Shown: piece after piece, positions 35,142 to 44,019 of the stretch
How the letters are laid out: each line of letters opens with the position of its first letter
How positions within the stretch are numbered: the first letter of the stretch is position 1
Assembly: GCF_004346865.1 (NCBI RefSeq)
Contig: NZ_SMGR01000001.1
Coordinates: 186,001-250,000, forward strand
Direction of reading: 5' to 3'
Length of the DNA stretch: 64,000 bases
From: Shimia isoporae
GTDB lineage: Bacteria > Pseudomonadota > Alphaproteobacteria > Rhodobacterales > Rhodobacteraceae
Program-made: the position numbers and the translations under genes
Notes under the pieces: generated by a model
Told to the model about the DNA's origin: nothing
The model's input: the letters and a program-made list of their open reading frames with translations, nothing else
Database searches by the model: none

Positions 35142-35489
35142 GGGCGTGGTGATAAATCCAAGGCGTGGTTGCTCGCAAGATCAAAGCAAAACGGGGCGGA
35201 AATTTTTCAATTTCCGCCCCGCCCCGACGCTGAGGGTGCACTTCCCGCTCCGAAAGGCCTTGACCTTTGGGGATGGAATGAAGCGGTCCGTGCGGCCGAG
35301 GAGGTTGAGGGGCACCGATGGACAGTTCGGTATTTGCCTAACCAACCCCTTTGCGAAAAACGTCAAACTCGTCACGCCGAACAAATGCATCCGGTCTTTT
35401 TCAAATGACAAATTCGGGTTAAGTCTTTAATGGGAAAAGACTTGGCATATTCCCCCAAAACAGGGGCGCCGGAAAACGGAGCACATGTA
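35142..35489. other. Intergenic region between tdk and the regulator pair
   Basis: No gene accepted; the 76-residue minus frame at 35181-35411 overlaps a strong hairpin and has no ribosome site. It must contain divergent promoters for tdk and for the regulator gene at 35490. Confidence 0.5.
35193..35220 (-). terminator. Strong 12-bp hairpin upstream of tdk
   Basis: GGGGCGGAAATT-TTTC-AATTTCCGCCCC, perfect 12-bp stem with a four-base loop. On the minus strand GTTTTGCTTTG follows, so it could stop transcription reaching tdk from the right or act as a leader attenuator. On the plus strand no T-run follows. Confidence 0.55.
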
Positions 35490-35948
35490 ATGAGTGTTGT
35501 AGGCAGCTATCTCAAGAAACACACCGAGGCTCTGGTCAAGGATGTTGGCATTGAGGCGGCGTGTGAATTGACCGGGAAGTCCAAGGCGACTTTGGGTAGG
35601 TATTATTCCTCACATGACGAGCATCTTGATCGGTTTATGCCGATTGATGCGGTTGCGGCTTTGGAGGAAGCGTCCTCTTACCCGCATGTGACTTCTGCGC
35701 TTGCAGAGCTGAAGGGCAGCACTTTGAATCACGACGACCGTCGGCGCAATTCCAATGACAAAGGCGGTGTAAATGCCGACGTGATTGCTCTGAGCCAACG
35801 GTTTGCGGTGCTGATGGCGGAATACAGTCAGTCCATCGAGGACGGGATTATCACGGTGAGTGAAGCCAAGCGGCTTTTGCGTGAGACAGTTGCGTTGCAA
35901 CAGGTGTTGGTGGACATGAAATTGCACCTTGAGGAGGAAACCGTCTGA
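35490..35948 (+). CDS. Predicted DNA-binding regulator, phage CII/YmfL-like
   Basis: 152 residues. An N-terminal helix-turn-helix-like part, LVKDVGIEAACELTGKSKAT then GRYYS (about residues 13-37), resembles phage regulators that read a gene copy with a K-x-T-LGRYY motif. The second half is a long helix rich in Glu and Arg (ITVSEAKRLLRETVALQQ), probably for dimerisation. The ATG at 35490 has CGGAG eight bases before it. It ends in a CTGA overlap with the LuxR-type gene, so the two act as a pair. Family assignment tentative. Confidence 0.6.
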   Translation: MSVVGSYLKKHTEALVKDVGIEAACELTGKSKATLGRYYSSHDEHLDRFMPIDAVAALEEASSYPHVTSALAELKGSTLNHDDRRRNSNDKGGVNADVIALSQRFAVLMAEYSQSIEDGIITVSEAKRLLRETVALQQVLVDMKLHLEEETV

Positions 35949-36850
35949 GCTCTGACCGAACCGGGCGCAGGCCGATATTTGAGGCCGAGCGCCACACACC
36001 GGAACTGTTACAAAATTTCCTCGTGGATCTGGAAACCACCCAGAGTTCTGCCGAGGTGTGGGCCTTGATCGTTGATATCGGGCGCACGTTGAACCTGCCT
36101 TACATCGATTTCGTCACGGCCAATAACTACGCGGACTGGCAAAAAATGCTGTTCGTGCGAACGTCGTATGACTCAAGTTGGCTCAATGCGTTCAACACGG
36201 ACCCAGAGATCATTAAATGGTCCTATTTCAGGACACATGCGATGGAACGCCTGACCCCGATTGCGATTGGTCTTGAGTTCATCGACGAGTACATGCACAT
36301 CCCCGAGCAACGATACAAAGTTCTGGAAGAAGCTGCCCGTCGCGGTTTGCGTGCGGGGTTTTCAGTGCCTTTGCGTTCGCATGCTCCACCGCAGTCCTCG
36401 ATGATCACCTTTTCGGGTGATCACTCCAAGCGCGAGATGAAGCGTATCATTCAGACGCATGGCTGGGTTCTCAACACTGTCGCGGTGATGGGGTTCCAGC
36501 GATACATGACTCATTTTTCTGCGGAGTTTATCGATCGCAACCGGATTTCCGAAAAGCAGCGCGAGTTGCTTGAGATGATTGGCGGGGGTCTTCAGGACAA
36601 GGTGATTGCCGAACAGTTGGGCGTCACGGTTTCAGCCGTACGTCAGCGCATGAACAATCTGCTGTCCAAGACAGGTTTGAACAACAGGGCCGATCTTGCG
36701 GCGCTCGCCATGAGTGTGGGGCTGGTGCCTGATCCGCTGAGCCGGGGCGCAGATCCTGATCCCGTGATTCTTGTCGAGATGGGAGTCGCGCCGCAGGGAA
36801 AAGGGCGGTTCCGCAAAGTTTCGCCAAAGGTAGAGAAAAGCGACGACTGA
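35945..36850 (+). CDS. LuxR-type regulator with autoinducer-binding-like domain
   Basis: 301 residues if translation begins at the CTG at 35945, which overlaps the previous stop (CTGA) and sits seven bases after GAGGAGG. A GTG at 36023 is the alternative (275 residues). Residues ~30-180 resemble the acyl-homoserine-lactone domain, keeping a Trp in SSWLNAF and the RAGFSVPLR strand, but lacking the usual Asp-Pro pair. Residues ~200-265 are a LuxR HTH (KQRELLEMIGGGLQDKVIAE, then SAVRQRMNNLLSKTG). No LuxI gene is nearby, so this is a LuxR solo. Confidence 0.82.
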   Translation: MSSDRTGRRPIFEAERHTPELLQNFLVDLETTQSSAEVWALIVDIGRTLNLPYIDFVTANNYADWQKMLFVRTSYDSSWLNAFNTDPEIIKWSYFRTHAMERLTPIAIGLEFIDEYMHIPEQRYKVLEEAARRGLRAGFSVPLRSHAPPQSSMITFSGDHSKREMKRIIQTHGWVLNTVAVMGFQRYMTHFSAEFIDRNRISEKQRELLEMIGGGLQDKVIAEQLGVTVSAVRQRMNNLLSKTGLNNRADLAALAMSVGLVPDPLSRGADPDPVILVEMGVAPQGKGRFRKVSPKVEKSDD

Positions 36851-37235
36851 AACTCCGTCGTGCTGCCTACCAAAAAGGGTGCCCCGGAAAACCGAAGCAC
36901 CCTAGCGTCATAAAAAGACATACAGGAACAAGTGCACGGGTGTGCAACAACCTCTGCACGGGACAGCACAGAGCAGAAGGGGGCTTTGGAGTAATTCCTC
37001 TACCGGGCCTGATGATGCGGGTCGCCTGGGGAAGCAACACTGTGCAACATCAGCACCTTCCACCAACTATGCTAGCGCACGAATGTAACCGATTCTGTTA
37101 ACAACTTTGCCTTAGTTTCGCAAAATTGGCTGTGAATTGTGGTAGGTATCGAGTTTGTGACTGGCAATAATATCAGTTTTTGCCATTCCCTTATGCGGTG
37201 AAAAGCGACTCAGGAGTTCACGGAGTCGGGCAGTG
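36851..37235. other. 385-base intergenic stretch, possible small-RNA locus
   Basis: No protein gene seen. On the minus strand it ends in a good terminator (36872-36903), about 330 bases after the KAS III-like gene. Repeated GTGCA/TGCAC words near 36933-36965 could form an additional stem (CCTCTGCACGG region). Either a long 3' UTR or a separate small RNA is possible. Confidence 0.4.
36872..36903 (-). terminator. Rho-independent terminator, minus strand
   Basis: AGGGTGC and GCACCCT arms with a 14-base loop; on the minus strand TTTTTG follows. It ends transcription from the KAS III-like gene or from an unannotated RNA in the 385-base gap. Confidence 0.7.
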
Positions 37236-38351
37236 TCAGTGGCGGCGTACCAGCACTGAACCAACGGAATAGCCGGCTCCGAAAGAGCAGATCATCCCGT
37301 AGTCGCCCGCTTGCATGTCATCCGAATACTTTGAGAAAGCGATGATCGAACCTGCCGAAGAGGTGTTGGCATAGTCCTGCAGGATGTTGGGCTGTTCTCC
37401 GGCTTCCGGCGTACGGCCCATTACTTTTTTGCCGATGAAATCGTTCATGGATTTGTTCGCCTGATGCAGCCAAAGACGACGGACGTCGCTGACGCCTTCA
37501 TCGCCCAAATGGTTCAGCATGTGCGTCGAGACCATCGGAACCACTTCCTTGAACACTTTGCGGCCGTTTTGCATGAACTGCATGTCGCGCCGGTCCACAA
37601 CACCGTCAGGACGTGAGCGGCGCAGGAAGCCGTTGTTATTTCGGATGTTGTTTGAGAACTGGGTGGCGCACCGCGTTGAAATGATCTCGAAGTAGTCACC
37701 CTTGGCGTCTTCGGAGCGTTCGATCACTGTGGCGGTCGCCACGTCGCCGAAAATGAAATGGCAGTCCCGATCGCGCCATTCCAGGTGGCCGGAGCAGATT
37801 TCCGGGTTCACCACAATGGCGCGGCGGACTGACCCGGAACGAACCATGTCTGCAGCGGCCTGAATGCCAAAGGTCGCCGAAGAACAGGCTACGTTCATGT
37901 CAAACGCAAACCCGTTTGCGCCAAGCTCTTTCTGAATTTCGATGGCGACCGCGGGATAAGCGCGTTCCATGTTGGACGCGGCGCAGATCACCAAATCGAT
38001 GTCGGAGCCCTCCAGACCGGCTTGCGTGAGGGCCTTGCCACAAGCGTCAATTGCCATTTCGGTCATCACGCCGGGTTCGTCGTCCGAACGCTGGCGCAGA
38101 AGAGGGTGCATGATATCCGGGTTCAGGACACCAGTCTTGTCGAGCACGTGGCGTTGTTCGATGCCGGAGGCTTTGAAAATGAACTCGCTGGAGGAGTGCG
38201 GTATGGGTTCAAGCTCGCCAGCGGCAATGGCCTCAGCGTTCTGCGCATTCATTTTGTCGGCATACGCGTTGAAGCTTTCGACCAACTCATCGTTGGTGAT
38301 GACTTCGCTGGGCGTAAAGACACCGGTGCCGGTGATTGCTGGCTTGAACAT
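37236..38351 (-). CDS. 3-oxoacyl-ACP synthase III-like protein (FabH family)
   Basis: 371 residues, longer than the ~325 of housekeeping FabH. The catalytic triad is visible: Cys in NVACSSATFG, His in LHQANKSM and Asn in YANTSSAGS. An insertion rich in Ala/Glu (NAYADKMNAQNAEAIAAGEL) lies near residue 30 and accounts for part of the extra length. It condenses an acyl group with malonyl-ACP or a related partner. Alone in its transcription unit, with an MsbA-like transporter upstream in the same direction, so a role in a special lipid is possible. Confidence 0.88.
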   Translation of the reverse strand: MFKPAITGTGVFTPSEVITNDELVESFNAYADKMNAQNAEAIAAGELEPIPHSSSEFIFKASGIEQRHVLDKTGVLNPDIMHPLLRQRSDDEPGVMTEMAIDACGKALTQAGLEGSDIDLVICAASNMERAYPAVAIEIQKELGANGFAFDMNVACSSATFGIQAAADMVRSGSVRRAIVVNPEICSGHLEWRDRDCHFIFGDVATATVIERSEDAKGDYFEIISTRCATQFSNNIRNNNGFLRRSRPDGVVDRRDMQFMQNGRKVFKEVVPMVSTHMLNHLGDEGVSDVRRLWLHQANKSMNDFIGKKVMGRTPEAGEQPNILQDYANTSSAGSIIAFSKYSDDMQAGDYGMICSFGAGYSVGSVLVRRH

Positions 38352-38461
38352 AACGCTTCCCCTCGCAGTTCTGGTGGCAGGCAGCTAGCACCCAAACCGC
38401 CGGAAACGTCAAGGGTTTCCTCTGGGTCAACCGGGCGCCGGCAAGCCTGTGGGCGTTGGGT

Positions 38462-40333
38462 TCAGCTGCGCAACCAGCCACCAAAAATACGGGCCAAAAG
38501 TCCGGGGCGCGCAGCGGTTCCGTCGAGAGCGGGGTCAGTCACCGGAGAAAGCGCCCGCTCCTCGGCAGTTGCCCCTTCTGTGTTGAACTGGAGCCGGTGG
38601 AGCTCTGCGTAAACGCCGCCCCGTTTCAGAAGCTCATCATGAGTGCCTTCGTCCACGACCCGACCCTTGTCCATTACGACGATCTTGTCCGCGCCGCGAA
38701 CGGTCGAGAGGCGGTGCGCGATCACCAGAGTGGTCCTACCCTCGGACAGGCCGTCGAGTGCTTTCTGAACGACGGCTTCGGACTTGGTGTCCAGCGCAGA
38801 CGTTGCCTCATCGAGAAGCAGGACTGGCGTGTCGCGCAACAAGGCACGGGCAATCACAACACGTTGGCGCTGACCGCCGGAAAGATTGGAGCCGCGCGGG
38901 CCGACTTCGCTGTCGAGGCCATTTGCAAGCTTGGGTAGGAAGTCTGACACGTGGGCCGCGTCGAGAACTTTGTTGAGCTCCTCGTCGGAGACGTTTTCAC
39001 GCCCGAGTAGGATATTTTCGCGAATTGTATCGTCGAACAGCAAGGCTTCTTGACTGACGACCGAAAACAGGTTGCGGAGATCATCCAGTGTCAGGTCGCG
39101 GTTGTTCACATCCTGCAGAAGGATTTCGCCCGACTGCGGATCGACAAGGCGGGTCAGCACGTTGAAGATCGTGGACTTGCCTGCGCCGGACGCGCCCACA
39201 ATCGCCGTTGTTTTTCCGGCTTCAGCGGTGAATGTGGTCCCGCTCAGAACAGGTGTGTCGCCATAGGACAGGTTAACTTTGGACAGAGAAATTCGCGGAA
39301 CACCTGCGGGCACCGGTTTTGGTTTCGCCGGATCCTTGATCGATGGAATGAGTTCCATCAGTTCTTTCAGGCGTTCGATCGCCGCCGCGGCCACCTGCCA
39401 TCTGCCAGTGAGTCCTGCGAGACTGCGAAGCGGTTCGAACATCATGCCCATGGCCGTGAAAAAGGCCATGAATTCACCAACCGTTTTTTCGCCAGACACA
39501 ATTTCGGACCCGCCAAACAGCAAGACGCAGAATACGCCCAGTCCGGCAGTCACATCAACAAGGCCACCGATGGAGGCCGACCCACCGGCCGCCTTGATTT
39601 GGGCGGTGACCAGAGACTTTGTGTCACGACGGAAGCGGTCCGACTGATATTGCTCAAGCCTGTTGAGCTTGGTGGGCACGATACCGTGGAAAATTTCGTC
39701 CAGCCGCGTGGCTAGATCCGCGCCCAGATCGCGTGCTTCACGCGCTCGACGCCGCACAAATCGTTGTGCGACCAGGGCTGGCAGGACCAGAAGAGGAGTG
39801 CCAACGAACGCAACCAACGTCCAGCGCCAGTCTATGCTGAGTGCCACGCCAACCAGCGATACCAATGCAATGGCATCGCGGCCGGCGCCGAGAATAAACG
39901 CCGACCATACGTTGTTGATCGCACCAACATCAGCCTGAATGCGCTGGATCAGATGCCCTGGAGGGTGGGTTTGGTGAAAGGCGTTATCCTGCACCATAAG
40001 TTGCGAAACCAAGGCCATGCGCAGGTCGGCCGTCGATTTTTGGGAAACGAAGGATACGATCAACTTGTGTGAGACGCTGGTGACACCTCGCAGCATGAAG
40101 ATGGCGCCGAAAACCATCGAAACGGTAAAGAGCGCGCCAGTGCTGCCGCTGCCAAAGGCAGAGTCAAACATGGGCTTCATCATGTAGCTGAAAGCGCCCA
40201 AAGAAGCGCCTTCGAGCGCCATCATGATACCGGCTGCTATCAGGAACCATTTGTATTTCTTGAGATAACCAACCCAGACCCAACGCAATAGGGGCCAGGC
40301 TCTGGTTTCGGGCAGGGTCTTTTGCGTGTCCAC
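38462..40333 (-). CDS. ABC transporter, fused permease-ATPase (MsbA-like)
   Basis: 623 residues. Six membrane segments in residues ~30-320 and an ATPase with Walker A GASGAGKST, signature LSGGQRQRVVIARAL and Walker B VLLLDEATSALD. Half-transporter that works as a homodimer, most like lipid A or lipid flippases. GTG start at 40333, with GAAGG eight bases upstream; the frame runs open far beyond but has no coding character there. Reads towards the KAS III-like gene (110-base gap). Confidence 0.9.
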   Translation of the reverse strand: MDTQKTLPETRAWPLLRWVWVGYLKKYKWFLIAAGIMMALEGASLGAFSYMMKPMFDSAFGSGSTGALFTVSMVFGAIFMLRGVTSVSHKLIVSFVSQKSTADLRMALVSQLMVQDNAFHQTHPPGHLIQRIQADVGAINNVWSAFILGAGRDAIALVSLVGVALSIDWRWTLVAFVGTPLLVLPALVAQRFVRRRAREARDLGADLATRLDEIFHGIVPTKLNRLEQYQSDRFRRDTKSLVTAQIKAAGGSASIGGLVDVTAGLGVFCVLLFGGSEIVSGEKTVGEFMAFFTAMGMMFEPLRSLAGLTGRWQVAAAAIERLKELMELIPSIKDPAKPKPVPAGVPRISLSKVNLSYGDTPVLSGTTFTAEAGKTTAIVGASGAGKSTIFNVLTRLVDPQSGEILLQDVNNRDLTLDDLRNLFSVVSQEALLFDDTIRENILLGRENVSDEELNKVLDAAHVSDFLPKLANGLDSEVGPRGSNLSGGQRQRVVIARALLRDTPVLLLDEATSALDTKSEAVVQKALDGLSEGRTTLVIAHRLSTVRGADKIVVMDKGRVVDEGTHDELLKRGGVYAELHRLQFNTEGATAEERALSPVTDPALDGTAARPGLLARIFGGWLRS

Positions 40334-40473
40334 AAGCGACGCCTTCTGTTGTGACCGTTCCGCACGGTTTACTCCGCTGTTAACGGTGAGGCCAGCGTAA
40401 TTTGGCCACCGGCGGATTGACGCCGCCGCAGTTGGGCGTAGTGTCGGCCTGCCTAAACTCAGGAGAGCCCGTA

Positions 40474-41670
40474 ATGACCTTGGCACATGGCCAAACCTAT
40501 TTGGCAATTCCAGGACCGTCGGTGATGCCGGAAGCGGTGTTGCGCGAAATGCATCGCGGAGCGCCGAACATCTATGAAGGCGAGCTGATCGACCTGACCT
40601 ATGGCCTGTTGCCCGACCTGAAAATGGTCGCGGGCACGGCTCATGATGTCGCCATCTACATCGGCAATGGTCACGCAGCCTGGGAAGCGTCATTGGCCAA
40701 TGTACTTGCTCCGGATGACAAAGTGCTGGTGCCTGTGGCGGGTTCTTTTGGTCTTGGTTGGGGGGATGTCGCGCAATGCCGCGGAATCGAGACCGACGTG
40801 ATCGATTTCGGTCGACGTGCTCCGATTGATCCTGCCCGGGTGGCGGAGGCGTTGGCGGCGGATACTGACCACAAAATCAAAGCTGTGCTTGCGGTCCATG
40901 TGGATACCTCGACCTCGGCCAAGAGCGACATTCCCGCTATCCGCGCTGCAATAGATTCGGTGGGGCATCCGGCCTTGTTGATGGTGGACTGTATCGCGTC
41001 TCTGGGATGCGACAGGTTCGAGATGGACGCCTGGGGCGCGGACGTCATGGTTGCTGCGAGCCAAAAAGGTCTGATGGTGCCGCCGGGTGCAGCCTTTGTG
41101 TTCTTCAATGACAAGGCCCAAGCTGCGCGTGCCGGACTTGATCGGGTCAGCAAGTATTGGGACTGGCAGCCGCGTGCCAATCCGGAACTTTATTACCAGC
41201 TGTTTTGCGGAACGGCGCCGACCCATCATCTTTACGGTCTGCGGGTTGCTCTGGACATGATCAAAGACGAAGGACTCGAGGCTGTATGGGCACGACATGA
41301 AGTCCTGGCCAAAGCAATCTGGGCAGCCGGCGAAGCATGGGGTCGTGGCGGTCCGTTTGAGCTTAATATCGCAGATGCGGCCGCGCGGAGTCATGCGGTA
41401 ACCTCATTGCGGATCGGAAAGGAACATGGCACGCGGTTGAGACGCTGGTGTCAGGATCAGGCCGGGCTCACGCTTGGGATCGGGTTGGGAATGAGCACTG
41501 AAGACGATCCCAAGGGAGACGGATTTTTCCGGTTCGGGCACATGGGGCATGTCAACGCGCAGATGATCCTTGGCATGCTGGCAACGGTACAGACAGGGCT
41601 GCGTGTTCTGGATATTCCGCACGGGGCCGGTGCGCTTGAGGCGGCGGCAGATGTAATCGGCCAGGCTTAG
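40474..41670 (+). CDS. Class V aminotransferase, serine/alanine-glyoxylate type
   Basis: 398 residues. The PLP Lys is in VAASQKGLMVPPG (about residue 198), preceded by the Asp in MVDCIASLGCD. The N-terminal IPGPSVMPEAV is typical of serine-glyoxylate and alanine-glyoxylate aminotransferases. It would feed glycine/serine or photorespiration-like C2 metabolism; the related PucG enzymes act on ureidoglycine, an alternative. AGGAG nine bases before the ATG. Its last codons overlap the 55-residue membrane protein gene convergently by four bases. Confidence 0.88.
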   Translation: MTLAHGQTYLAIPGPSVMPEAVLREMHRGAPNIYEGELIDLTYGLLPDLKMVAGTAHDVAIYIGNGHAAWEASLANVLAPDDKVLVPVAGSFGLGWGDVAQCRGIETDVIDFGRRAPIDPARVAEALAADTDHKIKAVLAVHVDTSTSAKSDIPAIRAAIDSVGHPALLMVDCIASLGCDRFEMDAWGADVMVAASQKGLMVPPGAAFVFFNDKAQAARAGLDRVSKYWDWQPRANPELYYQLFCGTAPTHHLYGLRVALDMIKDEGLEAVWARHEVLAKAIWAAGEAWGRGGPFELNIADAAARSHAVTSLRIGKEHGTRLRRWCQDQAGLTLGIGLGMSTEDDPKGDGFFRFGHMGHVNAQMILGMLATVQTGLRVLDIPHGAGALEAAADVIGQA

Positions 41671-41837
41671 CGGTTTGCGAGCCGGGTGATACCCTTGTTG
41701 AGCAGCCAGCCGGTGAGCAGTACCCAGCCGAACCCGAAGAACGCCCAGATCGCGGCGAATATCCAAAGCAGGTTCACAAACCCCAGCACAAGGCAGGCGG
41801 TGGTGTAGTTTTCGACGCGCTTAACCGGACTGGACAT
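41667..41837 (-). CDS. Small membrane protein, 56 residues
   Basis: Begins MSSPVKRVENYTTAC and has two hydrophobic stretches (LVLGFVNLLWIFAAIWAFFG and a following VLLTGWLLNKG) ending in a basic RLANR. AGGGAG precedes the ATG on the minus strand. It overlaps the aminotransferase stop. Function unknown; hydrophobic mini-proteins of this kind are common and often missed. Confidence 0.7.
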   Translation of the reverse strand: MSSPVKRVENYTTACLVLGFVNLLWIFAAIWAFFGFGWVLLTGWLLNKGITRLANR

Positions 41838-41918
41838 GGTACACTCCCTGTCTGGAAGTGTAGCGCAGTTTCCACCGTTGGCTTGCCACAAAATCGTGAG
41901 GGCCTGCCTGCCTGTCTT

Positions 41919-43022
41919 TTATCCGAGTTCGGCCAGCACGTCTTCAAGGGCCTCATCAAACAGCGCGAGCGCTTCTGATGGGCCGCAGCTCAGCCGAATG
42001 CAACGGTTTTGGGGTTCAACAAATGGCATTCGCACAAAAACACCGCGCGCTACGAGACCATCGAGAATAGATTTGGCATAGGTTGCGTCGCGCCCGCAGT
42101 CGATGGCGACGAAATTGGTCGCGGACGGCAGGGCTTTCAAACCGAATTTGGCGGCAATTCCGGTTATTGTGTCTCGGGCTTCGGCGACCTTTACCTGCGT
42201 CTCGGCCAGCCAGTCGGCATCCTTCAAAGCCGCAAGAGCCCCAGCTTGCGCCGCGCGGTTCATACCGAAGTGGTTGCGAATTTTTTCGAACGACCGGATG
42301 AAATCCGCTTCGCCCATTGCGTACCCCACACGGGCACCAGCCATGCCATAACCCTTGGAAAACGTTCGCATGCGGATCACACGCGGGTCATTGATGTCAA
42401 CAGGCGCTGCGGTGCCTTCGGGTGCCAGTTCGATATAGGCCTCATCGATCAGCAAGACGCATCCGTCGGGGATATTGTCCAGCTGCGCGACGATGTCGGC
42501 ACCCGAGCGCCAGCTGCCCATTGGGTTGTCCGGATTGGCAAAATAAACCAGTTTCGCGTCGACTTCGGCCGCTTTTGTCAGAAGCGCGGGAAGGTCTTCC
42601 GCGTCATCGTGGTATGGTACTTTGTGCAGGACGCCGCCAAATCCTGCGACGTGGTAGTTGAACGTAGGGTAGGCGCCGTCCGAAGTCACCACCGAGTCGC
42701 CCTGTTCCACAAGCAGCCGAACGAGGTAGCCAAGCAGACCATCGATTCCTTCGCCAACGACGATGTTTTGTGGCGTGACGCCGTGGTGGTCAGCCAAAGC
42801 GTGGCGCAGGTCGTGGCTTTCGGGGTCGCCGTACATCCAGATGCCGGACGCGGCCTGTTCCATTGCCGCAATCGCTTTGGGCGAAGGGCCAAAGATATTT
42901 TCGTTGGCGCCAAGGCGGGCCGCGAACGGGCGCGACATCGCGCGTTCCTGTGCCTCGGGGCCGACAAAGGGCACAGTGGCGGGAAGGGATTGGGCGAGTT
43001 TGGTATAGCGTGGTCCGGTCAT
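41919..43022 (-). CDS. Histidinol-phosphate aminotransferase-like enzyme
   Basis: 367 residues, class I/II fold. RLGANENIFGPSPKAI is the substrate-recognition start, the PLP Asp/Tyr lie in LLIDEAYIEL, and the PLP Lys is in TFSKGYGMAGARVG. Matches HisC and its close relatives that act on aromatic amino acids; no other his gene is near, so the substrate is uncertain. ATG at 43022; the upstream frame to 43073 adds 17 residues without a better site. Diverges from the crotonase gene. Confidence 0.88.
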   Translation of the reverse strand: MTGPRYTKLAQSLPATVPFVGPEAQERAMSRPFAARLGANENIFGPSPKAIAAMEQAASGIWMYGDPESHDLRHALADHHGVTPQNIVVGEGIDGLLGYLVRLLVEQGDSVVTSDGAYPTFNYHVAGFGGVLHKVPYHDDAEDLPALLTKAAEVDAKLVYFANPDNPMGSWRSGADIVAQLDNIPDGCVLLIDEAYIELAPEGTAAPVDINDPRVIRMRTFSKGYGMAGARVGYAMGEADFIRSFEKIRNHFGMNRAAQAGALAALKDADWLAETQVKVAEARDTITGIAAKFGLKALPSATNFVAIDCGRDATYAKSILDGLVARGVFVRMPFVEPQNRCIRLSCGPSEALALFDEALEDVLAELG

Positions 43023-43144
43023 GAAGGTTAACTGCCGCAAGGACGTCTGTGCGGCAAGAGAAAATGCCCTCACGTCAGGGTGGATTTCTTTGGGAGCCTT
43101 GGAAGAGTAGGCTGCGAGAAACCGAATTTTTGAGGAGGCTGGCC

Positions 43145-43936
43145 ATGGCCCGCGTATCTGTAGAGGTCGAAAACCATATTGCCCGCGTCACCCTGACGCG
43201 CGGTGATAAGATGAATGCACTTGATCCGGCAATGCTGGAGGCGATTGCCGAAGCCGGAGAAAGTCTGATGGATCGGGACGACGTGCGTGTCGTGGTGCTG
43301 TCGGGCGAAGGCGCGTCTTTCTGTGCCGGTCTTGACGTGATGAGCTTTGGCGCGATGGCAGGCAAAGATCCGGTCGAACTGCTTGAACCGCGCACCCACG
43401 GCAACGCAAATCTGTTCCAGCAGGTTCCGCTGGTTTGGCGCAAGCTGCCGATGCCGGTGATCTGTGCGGTGCAGGGCGTGGCATACGGTGGTGGTCTCCA
43501 GATTGCGCTGGGTGCGGATGTGCGTTTCGCGGCGCCGGGCACCAAGTTTTCGATCATGGAAATGAAATGGGGCATCGTGCCAGACATGGGCGGCATGGCA
43601 TTGCTGCCGCATCTGACCCGTTCGGATGTGATCCGTCGACTGACCTACACAGCGGCGCCATTTGAGGCTGCACAAGCTCTGGAATGGGGATTGGTGAGCG
43701 AGATTGCCGAGGATCCGCTGGCTGCAGCGTTGGCTCTGGCGGAAGAGATCGCGGGTAAGAGCCCCTCTGCGATCCGCGCGGCGAAGGCGCTCATCGGTTT
43801 TGCCGAAGACAACATGCACGATCCGGACGCGGTTTTGCTGGAAGAAAGCAAAGTACAGGCGCAACTGATGGGAAAGCCTCACCAGATGGAAGTTATCGCC
43901 GCGAACCTGCAAAAGCGCCCCGCAAAGTTTAGCTGA
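43145..43936 (+). CDS. Crotonase-family enzyme (enoyl-CoA hydratase/isomerase)
   Basis: 263 residues. The oxyanion-hole motifs GEGASFCAGLDV and AVQGVAYGGGLQIALGADVR are present; the region KWGIVPDMGGM holds the Asp/Gly stretch near the active site. It hydrates or isomerises an acyl-CoA; exact substrate unknown. GAGGAGG seven bases before the ATG gives a firm start. Followed by a palindrome and a terminator. Confidence 0.9.
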   Translation: MARVSVEVENHIARVTLTRGDKMNALDPAMLEAIAEAGESLMDRDDVRVVVLSGEGASFCAGLDVMSFGAMAGKDPVELLEPRTHGNANLFQQVPLVWRKLPMPVICAVQGVAYGGGLQIALGADVRFAAPGTKFSIMEMKWGIVPDMGGMALLPHLTRSDVIRRLTYTAAPFEAAQALEWGLVSEIAEDPLAAALALAEEIAGKSPSAIRAAKALIGFAEDNMHDPDAVLLEESKVQAQLMGKPHQMEVIAANLQKRPAKFS

Positions 43937-43951
43937 TCCTATTCAGGAGAG

Positions 43952-43967
43952 GCGGGATCGATCCCGC
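43952..43967. repeat. Perfect 16-bp palindrome after the crotonase gene
   Basis: GCGGGATCGATCCCGC, self-complementary without a loop, 16 bases past the stop. It may form part of a double hairpin with the terminator that follows. Confidence 0.6.
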
Positions 43968-43993
43968 TCAGCAACCATTTTGTGAGCAAGATT

Positions 43994-44019
43994 AAGGGCG
44001 CCTTCGGGCGCCTTTATTT
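43994..44019 (+). terminator. Rho-independent terminator of the crotonase gene
   Basis: AAGGGCGCC-TTCG-GGCGCCTTT with a following ATTT. The T-side covers the stop codon of the convergent DUF1992 gene. Confidence 0.88.

Noticed and set aside
35181-35411. 76-codon minus-strand frame upstream of tdk
   Set aside because: No ribosome site, overlaps the 12-bp hairpin, no recognisable features.
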